Positions 26,301 through 35,387 are shown, counted from the first letter of the stretch. The stretch is 64,000 nt of DNA from Caldilineaceae bacterium (GCA_020634755.1 JACKBC010000030.1:17323-81322), one strand, 5' to 3'. Made by a program: numbers and translations. The notes: generated from the sequence alone by a model not told the origin.

Positions 26301-27527
26301 TTATGCTGTTACATCCCACGCCACCGGCATATGCTTCATGCCGCGGATAATCGGCACCGTGCCCCACTTTAGCTCGTCGGCAGGTACGGTCAACCGCAGG
26401 TTTGGCAACCGCTGCACCAGCGTGTTAATGGCAATTTGGCCTTCCATGCGGGCCAGCGGCGCGCCCACGCAATAGTGAACGCCAAAGCCAAAAGCCAGAT
26501 GACGATTATCTGGGCGCGTAATGTCAACTTCATCTGGGTGTGCAAATTGGTCAGCATCGCGGTTGGCGCTGGTCAAGGCAACGGCCACGGCTTGCCCGCG
26601 TTGAATAAGCTGCCCGCCCAGCTCCACATCTTCCGCGGCAAAGCGCATGGTGGCCCGGTCCACGGGACCATCGTAGCGCAGCAGTTCTTCCACGGCCGCC
26701 TCAATCAGTGATGGGTCCGCCTTGAGTTTGGCCAGCTGTTCAGGATGTTGCAGCAGGGCCAGCGCGCCATTACCGATCAAATTCACCGTGGTTTCATGAC
26801 CGGCCACAATCAGCAGAATCACCATGGCAAAAAGTTCGTCTTCATTTAGGGTGTCGCCGGCTTCCTCGGCGTGCACCAGCCCGGTAATCAGATCGTTGCG
26901 CGGCGCTTGGCGCCGCTCGGCAAAAACCTGGCGCAAATAGCCGGTAAACTCCAGCATAAGCTTTTCCGCCCGCCGAAAATCTTCTTCGCCGTAAGTGGGC
27001 GCAATAAACGTGTTGGACCATAGTCGGAAGCGCTCGCGATCGGCCGATGGGATGCCCAACACATCTGAAATCACCACAATGGGCAGCGGGAAAGCGTATT
27101 CGTCAATTAGATCCATGTGGCCGAGCGCCTGCACTTTGTCCAACAGATCATCGGCAATACCTTGGACGCGTTCGCGCAGATTATTCACCATGCGCGCCGT
27201 AAATGCCTTATTGACCAAGCCGCGCAGCCGGGCATGATCCGGCCCATCCATGTTGAGCATATGTTGGCTCAACAGGCGCTCCAACGGCGACTCTGGTGAG
27301 AGCTGGGCGCGCTCCTCCGCGGTACGCGTGTTGCGCCAATCTTTCACAAAGCGTTTGTGGTCGCGCAGCACCGCTTCTACATCGGCGCGTCGCGTCACAA
27401 ACCAAATCATCCCTTCCAGCCCCTGCTCATAGCAGACCGGATCTTCGTCACGCATCTGCGCATAAATCGGAAACGGATCGGCCTTAAATTGCTCACCGTA
27501 AAGGTCATATTTGGTCTCTGTTGTCAT
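26301..27527 (-). CDS. Cytochrome P450 (bacterial class, CYP107-like)
   Basis: Soluble heme monooxygenase, 408 aa from ATG 27527, which has GGAG six bases upstream. I-helix oxygen-activation motif AGHETT near residue 240, K-helix, and heme loop FGFGVHYCVGAPLARME with Cys ligand near residue 353. It needs a ferredoxin and reductase not encoded nearby. Substrate not predictable. Paralogous to the next P450, with 155 bases between them. Confidence 0.93.
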   Translation of the reverse strand: MTTETKYDLYGEQFKADPFPIYAQMRDEDPVCYEQGLEGMIWFVTRRADVEAVLRDHKRFVKDWRNTRTAEERAQLSPESPLERLLSQHMLNMDGPDHARLRGLVNKAFTARMVNNLRERVQGIADDLLDKVQALGHMDLIDEYAFPLPIVVISDVLGIPSADRERFRLWSNTFIAPTYGEEDFRRAEKLMLEFTGYLRQVFAERRQAPRNDLITGLVHAEEAGDTLNEDELFAMVILLIVAGHETTVNLIGNGALALLQHPEQLAKLKADPSLIEAAVEELLRYDGPVDRATMRFAAEDVELGGQLIQRGQAVAVALTSANRDADQFAHPDEVDITRPDNRHLAFGFGVHYCVGAPLARMEGQIAINTLVQRLPNLRLTVPADELKWGTVPIIRGMKHMPVAWDVTA

Positions 27528-27682
27528 TCTCTTCTCCATATTTGGTGCAATCGGCTCGCATGTAATGAAGGGTAAGCCGTGTGCAACGCACTGGCCGCTC
27601 CCGTGGTGGTTGTTTGGTTGTTTTTCTGGCCGCTGCGACGCCCTAGGGACATAAGCCTTGCCGCCGTCTCAGGGGCGCATTT

Positions 27683-28957
27683 TCACGCTGCGCTGCTCCA
27701 TACCACCGGCATGTGCAACATGCCGCGGATCACCGGTACCGTGCGCCAGCGCAAACTTTCTACCGGCACGGCCAGCTGCAGATTGGGCAAACGCTGCAAT
27801 AAGGTCTCGATGGCAATGCGGCCTTCCAGCCTGGCCAATGGCGCCCCCAAGCAATAATGCGCGCCCAGCCCAAAACCAAGGTGACGATTGTTGGCGCGGT
27901 CGGGGGTAAAAGCGTGGGGACAAGCAAACTGGGCCGGATCGCGGTTCGCCCCCGCCAGCACCAGGCTGACCACATCGCCGCGGCGAATGGTCTGACCGTT
28001 AATCGCCACATCTTCGGCTGCAAAGCGGATGGTGGCCCGCTCCACCGGCGGGTCAAAGCGCAGCATCTCTTCAACGGCACTAGGAATGAGTGCGGGGTGG
28101 GTGCGCAGCCGCTCCATCTGCGCAGGATGTTGCAACAGCGCCAACACGCCATTTCCAATTAGGTTGGCGGCGGTTTCATGGCCGGCGACAATCAGCAAAA
28201 TGACCATGCTAAACAGCTCATCCTCGCTGAGCCGATCGCCGGCTTCTTCGGTTTGCAATAGGGACGTGATCAGATCGGGCTGCGGTTCCCGACGCCGCTC
28301 GTCAAAAATGCGGCTCAGATAGCGCGTAAAGTCCTGCATAATGCGGCCGGCTTTGGCCAGCTTTTTGGCGCTGCGCTGCACATTGGCCGAGGAAGTGACA
28401 AAGGCATGCGACCAGTTGCGGAAGCGGTTGCGATCGCGCGGTGGAATCCCCAACAGCTCGGCAATCACAATAATCGGCAGCGGAAACGCATACTCGTCAA
28501 TTAGGTCCATCTGCCCTTTGGCATACACTTTGCGGATGAGTTGATTGGCAATGGTCTGCACGCGCGGCTCCATCTGCTCCACCATTGCGCCCGTAAAGGC
28601 CTTGTTGATCAGGCCACGCAGACGCGCATGATCAACGCCGTCCAGGTTGAGCATGTGGTTGCTTATAAGCCGCAACAGCTCTGGTTCGGGCGGCAATTGG
28701 GCCAGTTCAGCCGGCGTGCGCGTGCTGCGGAAGTTTTTAACAAAACGTTTGTGGTCGCGCAGCATGGCGGCCACATCGTCATAGCGCGTTACGAACCAGA
28801 TGGTGGATTGGCCGTCACTGCTCGTGCGACGGCAGATGGGCTGCTGGGCGCGCATGGTCGCATACGTTGGATGCGGGTTGGCCTTAAATTCAGCGCCAAA
28901 TAAGTTATAGCGCGGTGCTTCCGTCTCTTGTTGTGGCTTCATAATATAGTTGGTCAT
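27683..28957 (-). CDS. Cytochrome P450, tandem paralog
   Basis: 424 aa from ATG 28957 (MTNYIMKPQ). Neither this ATG nor the one 15 bases later has a good ribosome site; an open frame further upstream encodes Arg-rich non-P450-like sequence. I-helix AGHETAANLIGNG near residue 255 and heme loop FGLGAHYCLGAPLARLE with Cys near 369. Close in sequence to the preceding P450 throughout, so a tandem duplication that then diverged. It overlaps the upstream unknown gene by 53 bases, suggesting coupled translation. Confidence 0.92.
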   Translation of the reverse strand: MTNYIMKPQQETEAPRYNLFGAEFKANPHPTYATMRAQQPICRRTSSDGQSTIWFVTRYDDVAAMLRDHKRFVKNFRSTRTPAELAQLPPEPELLRLISNHMLNLDGVDHARLRGLINKAFTGAMVEQMEPRVQTIANQLIRKVYAKGQMDLIDEYAFPLPIIVIAELLGIPPRDRNRFRNWSHAFVTSSANVQRSAKKLAKAGRIMQDFTRYLSRIFDERRREPQPDLITSLLQTEEAGDRLSEDELFSMVILLIVAGHETAANLIGNGVLALLQHPAQMERLRTHPALIPSAVEEMLRFDPPVERATIRFAAEDVAINGQTIRRGDVVSLVLAGANRDPAQFACPHAFTPDRANNRHLGFGLGAHYCLGAPLARLEGRIAIETLLQRLPNLQLAVPVESLRWRTVPVIRGMLHMPVVWSSAA

Positions 28958-29594
28958 AGCGGTGCGCCAAAGCGGTAAAAAAATCGCCAAAGCGGTTCCA
29001 CGAGCGCGCCATTTCCTGGCGCGTCTCATCAATTTCCGCATCGCGCTGGCCGCGGCTCATGTGCCACAGGCTGCGCATAATGCGCAAAGGCCCAAAGATA
29101 ATCTGGCGGGCCATCTGCGTAAGCGGACTGACCGTTGTGGCGCGCAGCGTCTTTTCCAGCACGTCCAGCGCCAGCGGGGCATTTTCCAGTTCATCTAAAT
29201 AGCCCTGCTGCAACATATAGTCGAGCAGAAAGGCGCGCTGCCAATAGTAGTTCAGCGCATCAATCGCCCGTTTAATGGTCAGAAAATAGAGCAACTTGCG
29301 CGAAAGCTGCACGATTAGCTCGAATATGAGCCGGAACGGCAGCAACAAACAGCCCCAGAAGTAGCGAAAAAAGCCACCGTCGGCGTTATTCAACAGGGCC
29401 ACCAGTTCCGCCGTTAATGTGTAGCCGCGCCGGGCCGCAATGGCCTCGGGCATGCGCCGCCGGAAGAGGCTCTCCACCCAGCCATCCACAAACGGCAAAG
29501 GGATCAAAACGGCAAGGCCAGCCAGCGTGGCGTCAGCATAAATGGCCCAGTCGAAGCTGGTGGATGGCGGCGGTGTGGGTTCAGTCATGATCAT
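28905..29594 (-). CDS. Hypothetical protein with hydrophobic segments
   Basis: 229 aa, family not recognised. A hydrophobic patch near residues 23-40 (LAGLAVLIPLPFVDGW) and another near 76-98 (FFRYFWGCLLLPFRLIFEL), with the C-terminal third polar and Arg/Glu-rich, suggest a membrane-associated protein. ATGA overlap with the gene upstream (stop 29591-29593, start 29594) and overlap with the P450 downstream place it inside one operon of four genes. Function unknown. Confidence 0.75.
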   Translation of the reverse strand: MIMTEPTPPPSTSFDWAIYADATLAGLAVLIPLPFVDGWVESLFRRRMPEAIAARRGYTLTAELVALLNNADGGFFRYFWGCLLLPFRLIFELIVQLSRKLLYFLTIKRAIDALNYYWQRAFLLDYMLQQGYLDELENAPLALDVLEKTLRATTVSPLTQMARQIIFGPLRIMRSLWHMSRGQRDAEIDETRQEMARSWNRFGDFFTALAHRYDQLYYEATTRDGSTAL

Positions 29595-30358
29595 TCAATA
29601 CGAGAGGCGGCCAGCAAATGTTGCAGCATGGGGACGGCATAATTGAAGCGTTTCTGCGTTTCAGCCAGGCTGGACGCACGCTCTTGTTGAAGCTGTTGGG
29701 GGTCACGTTGATAGACAAAAGGGTCTTCCCACGCCAGCCAGTCTACATCTATGGTCTGAATCTGGTGACGCAAATGTATAACAAATTCGGCCACAATGTC
29801 TATATTGGGGCTCTGCAATTTGGGCAACACCGTACGCAATTGGGCGGCGGACAACACCAGATGACACCAGGCGAAATCCAGCGCCTGGCCCAAAAGCAGC
29901 TCTCCAGCCTGCACAACCATCTGTTCCACGGCATAATAATTGGCCGGATGCGTTTGCCAGGCAGCAGCCGAGCGCGCAAAAATAAGCGGCGTATCGGCCA
30001 GCGTCACCCGCTGCACATCAGCCTCGAACTGCTCTTTGTAACCGCTCTGCAACGCATAGGCCACGCGGTCGATAAAGCAGAGGTGCAGCATCTGCTCCGG
30101 CGCGCAAGACGTGGCCGCATGCTCATATAACCGGCTAAAATCCTGGCCCACGGCCAGCGGCTCCGCATGCACCAGCACATCAAAGTGCGGCTCTTCCCGC
30201 ACCCATCGGCAGAAATCGGGCTGCTGTTGCTGGGTAGGCAGGGTCAGGCTCACATAGGTGCGCGCAAACAAACGTTTAAGCTGAGGCAATATCTGGGCCA
30301 CATGCGGCAGGAGTAGACCAGCCGGATCATTAAGCGGAATAACGGCAATAGGCAACAT
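29591..30358 (-). CDS. Hypothetical protein, possible glycosyltransferase-like fold
   Basis: 255 aa, no signal peptide. Starts IAVIPLNDPAGLLLP, contains LCFIDRVAYALQSGYKEQF near residue 95 and DFAWCHLVLSAAQL near 165. The arrangement vaguely recalls GT-A nucleotide-sugar folds, but I see no secure DxD, so no function is assigned. First gene of the four-gene P450 operon. Confidence 0.65.
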   Translation of the reverse strand: MLPIAVIPLNDPAGLLLPHVAQILPQLKRLFARTYVSLTLPTQQQQPDFCRWVREEPHFDVLVHAEPLAVGQDFSRLYEHAATSCAPEQMLHLCFIDRVAYALQSGYKEQFEADVQRVTLADTPLIFARSAAAWQTHPANYYAVEQMVVQAGELLLGQALDFAWCHLVLSAAQLRTVLPKLQSPNIDIVAEFVIHLRHQIQTIDVDWLAWEDPFVYQRDPQQLQQERASSLAETQKRFNYAVPMLQHLLAASRIE

Positions 30359-31118
30359 TCAAAGTCCTTCAATTACAAATGGATGATTGTCAATAGGATA
30401 CCACGGGCGCTGCGTCAGTCGTGTTCCATTGCAGTATACCACAAGAAAGGGCGCGCCCCGCCATATAGAGTGCGTCCCAGAATGGGGCGGCTGGATAGAA
30501 TCATCGGCTAACATTGAGAAGCCGCCGCGGCTGGGGCAAAATCGCCGCAGCGATTTAGCGCTGCCAGGCGCCCATTTCTAATGGTTGCTAATCGTTGCCC
30601 CCAACGTCAAACGCTCCCTGCGTCCCAGAATGGGGCCTCTCCCGGCTCTGCACTCTGCGCGTGCGCCGCGTCCCTCTCCACATGTGGCTAAGCTTTACCC
30701 ACAAGTGGGGGAATGGATCTGTGCGTCGCGCCGGTCGCAGAGCATAAGGCCAAACAGATCGGTTTGTGACCGGTGCGTCGCACACTGTACTCGGGAATCG
30801 TTCGCGTCTACCCGTGTGCGACGCATGGTCCCGACGTTGTCCTGCGCAGTCAAAGCGGCCGCGGACCGTGCGACGCACCTGGCCTTCACTTGGGGCAAGA
30901 AAGATGTGGGGCATGGTATGCCATCTGTGGAGAGGGACAGATTTTGCGCAAAAGCGCAAAATCAGGGAGTGGCGGCGTGACGTGCAATATTGCCTCCCAA
31001 TTTGGGGGTGCGCCCTGCCATATGCACAAGGTTGCACATAGGGCACAGAAAAAGTAAAATTGTACTGTTTGACAAACCCTGTTCCCCAACAGGACGAGTC
31101 CCTTGTGGCTTTTCCAAA
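30359..31118. other. Gene-free mosaic of short repeats
   Basis: About 760 bases with no credible gene. Contains GTGCGACGCA-type words in both orientations (for example near 30773, 30820 and 30868; also at 9590-9660 and 53313), CCACATGTGG and CCACAAGTGG hairpins, GGCATGGTATGCC (30910), the hairpin TTTTGCGC-AAAA-GCGCAAAA (30944-30962) shared with 21652, and CAAAATTTGGGG-type stems. Looks like a decayed cluster of small mobile repeats. Confidence 0.6.
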
Positions 31119-31206
31119 CTCAGTACACCGCAACGGTGTGGGCGATCTAGGGGTCGGTCCCGACAGTTGAATCCGACTCCATCTCTTGCCATTGCGATCT
31201 ACTGAA
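31119..31206 (+). repeat. R1 element, full copy
   Basis: CTCAGTACACCGCAACGGTG to CATTGCGATCTACTGAAA. Lies 34 bases before the aldolase start codon, so it is in the likely promoter or 5' leader. Confidence 0.85.
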
Positions 31207-31239
31207 ACTAACCATTCTCATATTAGAAAGGCTCGCAAC

Positions 31240-32028
31240 ATGCGCGAAAATAGAGTCCGAACCATCTGCCAAAATGGCGGAGCGGTCATCAACGGCTGGT
31301 TGGGCATTCCCAGCTCATATTCTGCCGAGCTTATGTGTCACGCCGGTTTTGATAGCATGACCATCGACATGCAGCACGGCGCCATGAATTATGATGTGGC
31401 CTTCCCCATGCTGCAGGCCATCTCCACCACAGACGTAACGCCATTGACACGCGTGCCCTGGAACGAACCAGGGATTATCGGCAAGGTGCTGGATGCCGGC
31501 AGTTATGGCATAATCTGCCCCATGGTTAACAGCCGCGCCGAAAGCGAAGCGCTGGTACGCGCCTGCAAGTATCCGCCATTGGGCAGCCGCAGCAATGGGC
31601 CCAACCGGGCGCGCCTCTATGGTGGCGCCGATTATGGAACGGCGGCCAACGACACAGTCCTGGCGCTGGCCATGATCGAGACGGCCGAAGCCATGCAAAA
31701 CCTGGACGACATCTTGAGCACACCGGGGCTGGATGGCGTCTATGTAGGCCCAGCCGATCTAAGTATTTCGCTCAAAAACAGCATGCCGCCGGACCCCATG
31801 GGCGCTCAGGCCATGGAGGCCATTCAGAAAGTGGCCGAAGCGTGTCATCGCCACGGCGTCATTGCCGGCATCCACTGTATGTCGGCCCAGCACACCGTGG
31901 ATATGATTGGCCTTGGCTACCAATTTGTCACTTTGCAATCGGATGCAGCGTTCTTGGGCGCCCAGGCCAACGCCATGGTGGCCGAGGTACGCGGCAGCGA
32001 AGCGAAAGCTAGTCCAAAGATGTATTAA
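31240..32028 (+). CDS. HpcH/HpaI-family class II aldolase
   Basis: Divalent-metal aldolase that cleaves 2-keto-3-deoxy acids (for example L-rhamnonate or hydroxyheptenedioate) to pyruvate and an aldehyde. 262 aa from ATG 31240 with AGAAAGG eight bases before; upstream in-frame sequence lies in the R1 copy. Motifs: DMQHGAMNYD near residue 44 (catalytic His), TRVPWNEP near 77 (Arg), and GVYVGPADLSISL near 165. Supports the sugar-acid catabolic theme of the window. Confidence 0.9.
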   Translation: MRENRVRTICQNGGAVINGWLGIPSSYSAELMCHAGFDSMTIDMQHGAMNYDVAFPMLQAISTTDVTPLTRVPWNEPGIIGKVLDAGSYGIICPMVNSRAESEALVRACKYPPLGSRSNGPNRARLYGGADYGTAANDTVLALAMIETAEAMQNLDDILSTPGLDGVYVGPADLSISLKNSMPPDPMGAQAMEAIQKVAEACHRHGVIAGIHCMSAQHTVDMIGLGYQFVTLQSDAAFLGAQANAMVAEVRGSEAKASPKMY

Positions 32029-32031
32029 AAG

Positions 32032-32085
32032 AGTGGGTGATTGGGTAATTTGCTCTCGCCCATTCCCAATCACCCAACAAAATAA
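32032..32085. repeat. GATTGGG-type palindrome
   Basis: GAGTGGGTGATTGGGTAATT pairs with CCCATTCCCAATCACCCAAC. Between aldolase and glutamine synthetase homolog; same words as 12410 and 43235. Confidence 0.55.
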
Positions 32086-32116
32086 TAAACCAATACACCA
32101 ATCTACAGGATCTACC

Positions 32117-33496
32117 ATGACGGCGATACGCGGCATGTTGACTATCGATGAATTACAGGAGCTTGTAGCGCAAGGCCAGATCGATACGGTGTTGGTCATG
32201 TTTACCGATCTGTATGGCCGATTTATGGGCAAGCGTTTTGATGCTGAATTTTTTTGCCAGGGCATTTACGAAGCCGGTACGCACGGCTGCAATTATTTGC
32301 TGACCGTTGACATGGAAATGGAGCCCATCCCAGGCTACAGCTATGCGAACTGGGCATTGGGCTATGGCGACTTTCACCTGGCGCCCGATTTAAATACGTT
32401 GCGCGTGGCCAGTTGGCTGGACCGCAGCGCACTGGTGATTTGTGATGTGGAGGATGAAAAGAGCCATCAGCCTGTGCCATTTGCACCGCGTAGCCTTTTG
32501 CGCAAGCAGATTGCCCAGGCGTCCCAAAGTGGATACACGGTTATGGCGGCGTCTGAACTTGAGTTTTATACCTTCCAAGACAGCTTTCGCCAGGCGGCTG
32601 CCAATGGCTATAACCAAATGGAACCGCTGGGTTGGTATATTGAGGATTATCACATGCTGCAAGGGGTGCGCCAAGAGCCGCTGGTGGGCGCCATCCGCCG
32701 CCATCTGCGCGATTCAGGCGTACCGGTGGAAAACTCCAAAGGCGAGTGGGGATTGGGTCAGCACGAGCTAAACGTGCGCTACGCCGAGGCGCTCGAGATG
32801 GCCGACCGCCATGCAATCTACAAGCAGTGCGCCAAAGAGGTGGCCGACCTAATGGGGATGAGCTTGACCTTTATGGCCAAACCGGCGGCCGGGCAGGCCG
32901 GCTCCAGTTGCCACATCCACATGAGCCTGTGGGATGGTGACCGCAACGTCTTCGCCGGCGATCAGCAGATTGGTCCCATCCGGGGGTCTGAGCAATTCCG
33001 CTGGTTCCTCGGCGGCTGGATCAAACATTTGCCCGAGCTCATGGTCTGTTATGCGCCCACCGTCAATTCGTATAAGCGCTTTGAAGACGCGTCGTGGGCG
33101 CCCACGCGCCTGGCTTGGAGCCATGATAATCGCACGGCCGGTTTCCGCGTGGTCGGCAGCGGCAATAGCCTGCGCATAGAGTGCCGCGTGCCGGGCGCGG
33201 ATTGCAACGCCTATTTGGCTTATGCCGCCGCTTTGGCTTCCGGTCTGGATGGCATTGCGCATCAGATTGAGCCGCCCGAGATGTTTGAAGGCGACGTATA
33301 TGCAGCTCAACATTTGCCGCACGTGCCTCCCACGCTGCGGGCGGCAACCGATTTATTCGAGAATAGTGCTTTTGCCAAGCGAACTTTGGGGAGCGACGTG
33401 GTGGAGCACTACACGCACTTTTGGCGCGTGGAGCAGTCTCTTTTTGATGCGGCAGTGACCGATTGGGAACGCAAACGCTATTTTGAGCGTATATAA
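32117..33496 (+). CDS. Glutamine synthetase family protein
   Basis: ATP-dependent ligase, 459 aa from ATG 32117. N-terminal beta-grasp domain includes LVMFTDLYGRFMGKRF. Catalytic domain contains ASELEFYTF (metal Glu), WGLGQHELNVRYAEALEMAD, and AGSSCHIHMSLW with the ATP-site His. The adenylylation-site region of GlnA is not evident. Sequence style matches GlnA-III or gamma-glutamyl-polyamine/amine ligases rather than housekeeping GlnA, so the amine acceptor may not be ammonia. Confidence 0.9.
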   Translation: MTAIRGMLTIDELQELVAQGQIDTVLVMFTDLYGRFMGKRFDAEFFCQGIYEAGTHGCNYLLTVDMEMEPIPGYSYANWALGYGDFHLAPDLNTLRVASWLDRSALVICDVEDEKSHQPVPFAPRSLLRKQIAQASQSGYTVMAASELEFYTFQDSFRQAAANGYNQMEPLGWYIEDYHMLQGVRQEPLVGAIRRHLRDSGVPVENSKGEWGLGQHELNVRYAEALEMADRHAIYKQCAKEVADLMGMSLTFMAKPAAGQAGSSCHIHMSLWDGDRNVFAGDQQIGPIRGSEQFRWFLGGWIKHLPELMVCYAPTVNSYKRFEDASWAPTRLAWSHDNRTAGFRVVGSGNSLRIECRVPGADCNAYLAYAAALASGLDGIAHQIEPPEMFEGDVYAAQHLPHVPPTLRAATDLFENSAFAKRTLGSDVVEHYTHFWRVEQSLFDAAVTDWERKRYFERI

Positions 33497-33542
33497 CGCA
33501 TCTAATTATCTGGCCGCTTAATGTTCGCGGCCCTAAAAAGCA

Positions 33543-33661
33543 GTCTGAAAAGTCACAGTTGGGTCCAAAAACATTCCGGGAAAGGGCCTATTGTGCATGA
33601 TGTAACCAGGATTTTGTGGCCCTTTCCCGGAATATGACACACCTGGACCACCTTTTCAGAC
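33543..33661. repeat. 119-bp palindromic element
   Basis: Perfect outer arms GTCTGAAAAG/CTTTTCAGAC, a GGGTCCA/TGGACCA mid-pair, and perfect 16-bp inner arms at 33573-33588 and 33618-33633 around a 29-base loop. Preceded by the intact GGCCGC stem (33509-33532). It may also terminate the glutamine synthetase transcript. Confidence 0.75.
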
Positions 33662-33666
33662 AGCTT

Positions 33667-33882
33667 CTAAGAATTGGGCTCGACTTCAAACCCTTGGGAA
33701 ACTTCCCACGCAAAACAGCCGAGGATGGCGCCGAAAAGGGCGCCGCCGACACCATGCATAAAAAGTTCTTGCCACGGCTCAACACTCAATAAGGCATCAT
33801 AGAGCGGCAGATAGGTGTTCAGCCAATGAATCAATATCAGTGCGGCATAGATGGCGGCGCCGCGCAGAGTCCATCTGTACAT
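33667..33882 (-). CDS. Small hypothetical membrane protein
   Basis: 71 aa with two hydrophobic stretches (AAIYAALILIHWLNTYLPLY and GGALFGAILGCFAWEV). No family recognised. The ribosome site is weak (GGGG 12 bases upstream). Convergent with the palindrome at 33543. May be real; short length keeps confidence moderate. Confidence 0.5.
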   Translation of the reverse strand: MYRWTLRGAAIYAALILIHWLNTYLPLYDALLSVEPWQELFMHGVGGALFGAILGCFAWEVSQGFEVEPNS

Positions 33883-34029
33883 ATTGTGTGAAAACCCCTA
33901 TACAAATTTAAAAAATGGGTGTACACTGAGCGTAACACACTATTTTGCTTAGTTCGTCCGCTGAAAGGCGCATATAGGAGTGTGACAAATATCGTATTTA
34001 CGTCTACATCAATTGTAGGAGAAACTTTC

Positions 34030-34557
34030 GTGAACAGATCCAATCCAGACGATTATCGACATCTCATTTGGATGGCTGCCGACCCGAGCCAGAAACAGCA
34101 ATTGGCGCGTATGTACAATGTGCTGTTTTTCGATGAGGATATTTATATCCCGGAAGAGATGGATGAAACGTGGCTGGGCTATATGGATGGCAATGATTTT
34201 TTGGAGGAGTTTGATCGCCAGCTTGAAAATGCGCAGCAGATTCCATTGCGCGAGTATCTGGGCAATCCATCATTCACACCGCTGATGGACCTGCCGCCAG
34301 ATGAAGTCGAGCCCGAATTGGAGCGCATTTTAGACTTAATGGCCGACAATAATGTATACATCGATTTCCTCAGCGATATAGAGAGCGATGAAGCCTACCG
34401 CTTTATTACAGAGGAACTTTTTGAAGAGGTGATCGACGATATCCGCATTGAGGGGATGAACCAGCACTTTATCTATGAAGAGTTTTATCCCAGCGAAGAA
34501 TTCTGGGATGATGATTTTTACGAGGATGAATATTCCAGCGACGAAGACTATTTCTAA
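34030..34557 (+). CDS. Acidic hypothetical protein
   Basis: 175 aa from GTG 34030, with TAGGAG nine bases before it. Very acidic: contains EEMDETWLGYMDGNDFLEEF and ends in a Glu/Asp/Tyr/Phe tail (YPSEEFWDDDFYEDEYSS). Middle part helical with LMDLPPDEVEPELERIL and FITEELFEEVIDDIR. No catalytic motif recognised. A protein-protein adaptor, chaperone-like or DNA-mimic role would fit its charge but is speculative. Followed by a strong terminator. Confidence 0.75.
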   Translation: MNRSNPDDYRHLIWMAADPSQKQQLARMYNVLFFDEDIYIPEEMDETWLGYMDGNDFLEEFDRQLENAQQIPLREYLGNPSFTPLMDLPPDEVEPELERILDLMADNNVYIDFLSDIESDEAYRFITEELFEEVIDDIRIEGMNQHFIYEEFYPSEEFWDDDFYEDEYSSDEDYF

Positions 34558-34583
34558 AGCATCTGGAAGATTATTTTCAATAC

Positions 34584-34627
34584 AAAAAGGGGCGGAGCGA
34601 ACTTGCGAGTTTGCTCCGCCCCTTTTT
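34584..34627. terminator. Bidirectional rho-independent terminator
   Basis: AAAAAGGGGCGGAGC and GCTCCGCCCCTTTTT are perfect complements around a short loop. Serves the convergent genes ending at 34557 and 34642. Confidence 0.9.
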
Positions 34628-34641
34628 GTGTGTGAACACTT

Positions 34642-35172
34642 CTATTCCAGCGTAATGGGCTGCTCGCGCAGCTTGTAACGGAAGTCGCAGTGGGTAGCGC
34701 CCCCCATAATCGTTTGCGTGCGCGTCAATTCCACATCTTTATTAAATCCTTCAATTAGCGCAAAATCTCGATTGCACGAGAGGACGGCGCCCAACTCCGC
34801 CATGCCCAGGCTGCGATAGAGTTCGGCATAGCGGCAGCGAGTCACATTAAAAGCAAATTCTGCCTCATTTTGGGCCAAGACATCAACTTCCAGCGCGTTG
34901 TCTCTCGTCCAATATTGCAGTGAGTCGGCAAAACAGGCTAGCGAATCACCGCCCATATTTTCGGCCAGCTGATCGCCCTGCTCTTGCGCCACCTGAATGA
35001 TAGTGCGCCGCACCACATCTAGCACGGCTTCGCGGCCAAATGCATCCCCCAATGCGTCAATAATCGGCTTTAAAATGCGCGCTTCGGTTTCGCGTCGCGT
35101 CAAAACGCCAATGCGTTCATTGAGCGTGTCTAACACTTCGCCTAGCTCATTGTCTGGTAAGTTTATTGCCAT
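34642..35172 (-). CDS. L-2-amino-thiazoline-4-carboxylate hydrolase family protein
   Basis: 176 aa from ATG 35172, with AAAGGAG six bases upstream. The C-terminal block CNRDFALIEGFNKDVELTRT followed by TIMGGATHCDFRY is characteristic of the ATC-hydrolase family, whose founding member opens the thiazoline ring on the way to L-cysteine in Pseudomonas. Many family members have other, unknown roles. Conserved Cys/His/Asp are present. Monocistronic. Confidence 0.85.
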   Translation of the reverse strand: MAINLPDNELGEVLDTLNERIGVLTRRETEARILKPIIDALGDAFGREAVLDVVRRTIIQVAQEQGDQLAENMGGDSLACFADSLQYWTRDNALEVDVLAQNEAEFAFNVTRCRYAELYRSLGMAELGAVLSCNRDFALIEGFNKDVELTRTQTIMGGATHCDFRYKLREQPITLE

Positions 35173-35301
35173 GAGATCTCCTTTTGCTTGCAAGCCACCA
35201 ATGACCAACCGCGAAGGCTTTTCTAAAAAGAAAAATATACCAGAAAGCCTTCCCGCTAATCCAGAAAACCCAATAAAATTTGGCTATTGATTTTTCTAGA
35301 T

Positions 35302-35387
35302 TATACTGCGGTTGAGATGAGAACCGGAGTTTTCCATAGGCTCCACAGGCGTACCCAAACTCCGGTTCTCATTCAGAGCTGAGTATA
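35302..35387 (+). repeat. R3 inverted-repeat element, copy 1
   Basis: TATACTGCGGTTGAGA ... GAGCTGAGTATA with perfect internal 15-bp arms TGAGAACCGGAGTTT/AAACTCCGGTTCTCA. The same element, inverted, is at 56181-56264. Confidence 0.75.

Noticed and set aside
30585..31192. Several overlapping frames of 60-180 codons in the repeat-rich gap
   Set aside because: Arg/Cys-rich translations of palindromic words, open on both strands; no ribosome sites.
32117..33496. Calling this gene housekeeping glnA
   Set aside because: Sequence style fits gamma-glutamyl amine ligases and no nitrogen-regulation genes are near; symbol withheld.
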